Source: Gammaproteobacteria bacterium
Lineage (GTDB): Bacteria; Pseudomonadota; Gammaproteobacteria; Steroidobacterales; GCA-2729495
Length of the DNA stretch: 64,000 bases
Assembly: GCA_014337915.1 (NCBI GenBank)
Contig: QUBU01000007.1
Location: forward strand, 1-64,000
Direction of reading: 5' to 3'
Shown here: piece by piece, positions 61,511 to 64,000 of the stretch
Numbering within the stretch: position 1 is the stretch's first letter
How the letters are laid out: each line of letters opens with the position of its first letter
Program-made: the position numbers and the translations under genes
Notes under the pieces: model-generated
Databases searched by the model: none
What the model saw: the letters and a program-made list of their open reading frames with translations, nothing else
What the model was told of the DNA's origin: nothing

Positions 61511-63082
61511 ATGACGGCTCCTCCACGCATGTATCGTGCCCTGCTGCATGACGGCCTTGTGGCTGCGGCACAGGCCTGGCCGGACAAGACCGCCGTGGAT
61601 GCCGGCAAGGAAGCCTGCAGCTTCCGCCAGCTGGATGCCGCGGCAACCAGGCTCGCCGCGGCACTCCAGGCCCGCGGCCTGCGCCGTGGCGACCGTGCCG
61701 CCATCTTCATGGACAATACCGTCGCCTGCGCGATCAGCATCTTTGCGGTGCTGAAAGCTGGTGGCGTTTTCCTCGTCATCAACCCGCAGACGAAGCACGA
61801 CAAGCTCTGCTTCATCGCCAACGACTGCACCATCCGCCACCTGCTCACTGACATCCACCTCGCGGAAGTGGCCCGCGCAGTGGTCGGCAACGTGCCGAGC
61901 CTCACCCATATCGTCGTTTCCGGGCAGGGAGGCGACCTGCAGCCGCTGTCCGGCCCGGGCATCGAGGCCGAACGTCTGGATGACCTGCTGGCGGCACCCG
62001 CCCGCGACCTGCGGGCGCCGGGCACCATACCGACCGACCTGGCCGCGTTGATCTACACCTCGGGGAGCACCGGCAACCCCAAGGGCGTCATGCACACCCA
62101 CCAGTCCATGGTGTTCGCCGTCGGCAGCCTGTCCGAGTACCAGCGACTGTCCAGCGACGACGTGCAGCTCAACCTGTTGCCAATGGCCTTCGACTACGGG
62201 CTGTACCAGCTGCTGCTATCCGTCTGGGCAGGCGCCACGCTGATCCTGGAGCGCTCTTTCACCTTTCCCGCCGAAGTGTTCGCGCGCATGAACGCGCACG
62301 GCGTCACCACCTTTCCCGGCGTACCGACGGTGTTCGCCATGATCATTGCGGCACACCGGCGCAGCCCGCTGCATTTCCCGCAGGTGCGGCGGGTGACCAA
62401 CACGGCTGCCGCGCTGCCGCCGGCCCATATCGCGATCCTCAGGGAAATATTTCCCAACGCGATGATCTTCGCCATGTACGGCCTGACGGAGTGCAAGCGT
62501 GTCAGCTACCTGCCTCCCGAGCTGATCGATGCGAAGCCCGGCTCGGTAGGCATTGCCATCCCGGGCACGGAGGTCTACCTGCGCACGCCTGAAGGCGAGC
62601 CGGTCGGTCCCGGCGGATCGGGCATCCTCTATGTGCGTGGCCCGCACATGATGCGCGGCTACTGGAACAACCCGCAGCGGACCGACGAGATGCTGTTCCC
62701 GGGCGACATCCCCGGCGAGCGCGTGCTGCGCACCGGCGACTGGTTCCGCATGGACGAGGACGGCTGCCTGTATTTCCTCAGCCGCACCGACGACATCATC
62801 AAGACCCGGGGCGAGAAGGTCAGCCCGGCGGAAGTCGAAGCCGCCCTGTGTTCCATCCCCGGCGTTGGCGAAGCCGTCGTGGTCGGCGTGCCCGACGATG
62901 TCCTCGGACAGGCGATCCGCGCCTTCGTGGTACCGGCGCCTGGTGCAGCGCTGAACGATCGCCAGCTCCGGCACGAGCTCACGCGGCGGCTGGAGAACTT
63001 CATGGTGCCGCGCGACATCCTGCTGCGCGATACCCTGCCGAAGAGTCCCAACGGCAAGATCGACCGCAAAGCGCTGGCATAA
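61511..63082 (+). CDS. AMP-dependent acyl/aryl ligase
   Basis: A 523-residue ANL-superfamily enzyme that activates a carboxylic acid with ATP and may load it on the adjacent ACP. Core motif A5-type P-loop YTSGSTGNPKG lies at 182-192. Further motifs are LNLLPMAFDYGLYQLLL, MYGLTECKRVSYLPPELID, the hinge GDWFRMDEDGCLYFLSRTDDIIKTRGEKVSP and the catalytic lysine in PKSPNGKIDRKAL. FDYGL and the LPPE segment recall ligases of exosortase-associated loci. The acid substrate is unknown. Confidence 0.92.
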   Translation: MTAPPRMYRALLHDGLVAAAQAWPDKTAVDAGKEACSFRQLDAAATRLAAALQARGLRRGDRAAIFMDNTVACAISIFAVLKAGGVFLVINPQTKHDKLCFIANDCTIRHLLTDIHLAEVARAVVGNVPSLTHIVVSGQGGDLQPLSGPGIEAERLDDLLAAPARDLRAPGTIPTDLAALIYTSGSTGNPKGVMHTHQSMVFAVGSLSEYQRLSSDDVQLNLLPMAFDYGLYQLLLSVWAGATLILERSFTFPAEVFARMNAHGVTTFPGVPTVFAMIIAAHRRSPLHFPQVRRVTNTAAALPPAHIAILREIFPNAMIFAMYGLTECKRVSYLPPELIDAKPGSVGIAIPGTEVYLRTPEGEPVGPGGSGILYVRGPHMMRGYWNNPQRTDEMLFPGDIPGERVLRTGDWFRMDEDGCLYFLSRTDDIIKTRGEKVSPAEVEAALCSIPGVGEAVVVGVPDDVLGQAIRAFVVPAPGAALNDRQLRHELTRRLENFMVPRDILLRDTLPKSPNGKIDRKALA

Positions 63083-63131
63083 TGCCGCCGGTAACAGCGG
63101 TCCAGCAGTCGCGGAAGGCGCCCGTACGCTA

Positions 63132-64000
63132 ATGGGCACGAACGACACCGCCAGCACTTTTGCGTCACTGTTGCAGCGCCTGCAGGGTGAGCTTCAGCTG
63201 CTGCCGGACAAGCCTGACGAGAGCCCGGAGATCACCCTGCGCTGCCTCTGGGCGCTGGCGGAGGACCGGCCGCTGGCAGTCAGCCAGGCTGCGACTTTCA
63301 CGCCCGGGGCCCTGGATGATACCGGCCGCGCCCGGCTCCGCGCCCTTGTCGAGCAACGCCTCGCAGGCACGCCGCTGGCGCACCTCACCGGCCGGCAGGA
63401 CTTCATGGGGCAGATCCTGCTGGCTTCCCCGGCGGCACTGGTCCCGCGGCGGGAAACCGAGCAGCTCGGCTTCACTGCCGTGCGCCGCCTGCAGTCGCTG
63501 GCGAGCGCGCGGCCGCTGGTGATCGATGTCTGCACCGGCGCTGGCAACGTCGCGCTCGGCATCGCCAGCCATCTGCCGCAGGCGCGGATCCTGGGCGCCG
63601 ACCTCAGCCCGGAGGCCGTCGGACTCGCCAGGCAGAATGCCGGGTTCCTCGGCCGCGGGGACGTCGAGTTCCGCTGCGGTGACCTGCTGGAGCCCTTCAG
63701 CGAGCAACTGTTCCAGTCTGCTGTGGACATGATCACCTGCAACCCGCCCTACATCTCCAGCGCGCGCGTGGACGGCATGCCTGCTGAAATCTGCCAGCAC
63801 GAGCCGCGCCTGGCCTTCGACGGCGGGCCGTTTGGCGTGAAGATCATCCGCAAGCTGGTCGCCACGGCACCGCCGCTGCTCAGGCCGGGCGGCTGGCTGC
63901 TGATGGAGGTCGGCCTCGGCCAGGGCGCCGGTGTCGCCAGAACGCTGGCTGCCGATCCGCAGTTCGACGAGATCCACACCCACAACGATGCAGCGGGCCA
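63132..64000 (+). CDS. PrmC/HemK-like methyltransferase, partial at the window edge
   Basis: At least 289 residues of an N5-glutamine-methyltransferase-type protein; the stop is beyond the window. The SAM loop is VIDVCTGAGNVALGIA (aspartate 132) and the amide-methylating NPPY motif lies at 204-207. N-terminal helices include LVEQRLAGTPLAHLTGRQDF and PRRETEQL, close to PrmC (PRPDTE). The real release-factor methylase is usually beside prfA; here it follows an ACP and a ligase, so a pathway-specific methyltransferase is possible. ATG 63132 lies 49 nt after the ligase stop. Confidence 0.85.
   Translation, partial: MGTNDTASTFASLLQRLQGELQLLPDKPDESPEITLRCLWALAEDRPLAVSQAATFTPGALDDTGRARLRALVEQRLAGTPLAHLTGRQDFMGQILLASPAALVPRRETEQLGFTAVRRLQSLASARPLVIDVCTGAGNVALGIASHLPQARILGADLSPEAVGLARQNAGFLGRGDVEFRCGDLLEPFSEQLFQSAVDMITCNPPYISSARVDGMPAEICQHEPRLAFDGGPFGVKIIRKLVATAPPLLRPGGWLLMEVGLGQGAGVARTLAADPQFDEIHTHNDAAG

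Overview
The window is one continuous piece of a GC-rich chromosome with very high coding density. Gene order and protein types point to a gammaproteobacterium of the Xanthomonadales/Steroidobacterales/Nevskiales kind. The evidence is a ntrX-ntrY-DUF4390-rsmB-fmt-def block beside lysM-dprA-smg-topA-tsaC-aroE, an mnmG/rsmG/parA/parB/atpIBEFHAGDC block followed by glmU-glmS, a topoisomerase I with a lysine/alanine-rich tail instead of zinc fingers, and a protein with a VPLPA/PEP-CTERM-like sorting tail. The genus cannot be fixed from sequence reading alone.

Layout. 0-7.1 kb, minus strand: NtrX/NtrY two-component pair, DUF4390 protein, RsmB, Fmt, Def. 7.3-13.3 kb, plus strand: LysM protein, DprA, Smg, TopA, TsaC. 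13.5-24.8 kb: mixed housekeeping and accessory genes (large secreted S8 peptidase, TagA, AroE, PD40 propeller protein, glutathione reductase, oligopeptidase A, exonuclease III, HD hydrolase). 24.8-29 kb: a long perfect palindrome, rimO, a RAYT-like transposase gene and a small flavin/CoA-binding operon. 29-42.3 kb, minus strand: glmS, glmU, a second palindrome of the same family, the complete F1Fo ATP synthase operon, parB, parA, rsmG. 42.3-53.4 kb: NADH dehydrogenase, YhdH-type reductase, cytochrome c4, SIMPL protein, and a peptide ABC transporter translationally coupled to mnmG. 53.6-64 kb, plus strand: accessory genes (diguanylate cyclase, sulfotransferase-like protein, SxxK serine hydrolase, Tat-type aldo/keto reductase, sorting-tail protein), then a four-gene run of asparagine-synthetase-like amidotransferase, acyl carrier protein, AMP-dependent ligase and PrmC-like methyltransferase. 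The last gene leaves the window.

Two things deserve most attention. First, a family of intergenic palindromes at 24841-24958 and 32385-32526 shares a 20-nt core, GGGGACAGTTTACTCATTTC, but carries different iterated outer repeats. Each copy fills essentially the whole gap between two genes and ends 0 or 7 nt before the start codon of a conserved gene (rimO, glmU). A RAYT-like gene 1.4 kb away seems to have lost the segment that normally holds the catalytic tyrosine. Two unrelated hairpins fill further gaps inside the atp operon. Second, the amidotransferase-ACP-ligase-methyltransferase run at 59.2-64 kb looks like a compact carrier-protein-based biosynthetic operon with no obvious described product.

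Other oddities are an NtrX whose AAA+ domain has lost its ATPase and sigma-54 contact motifs, and an atp promoter placed inside an inverted repeat. No rRNA, tRNA, CRISPR array, insertion sequence with terminal repeats, replication origin or parS site was seen.
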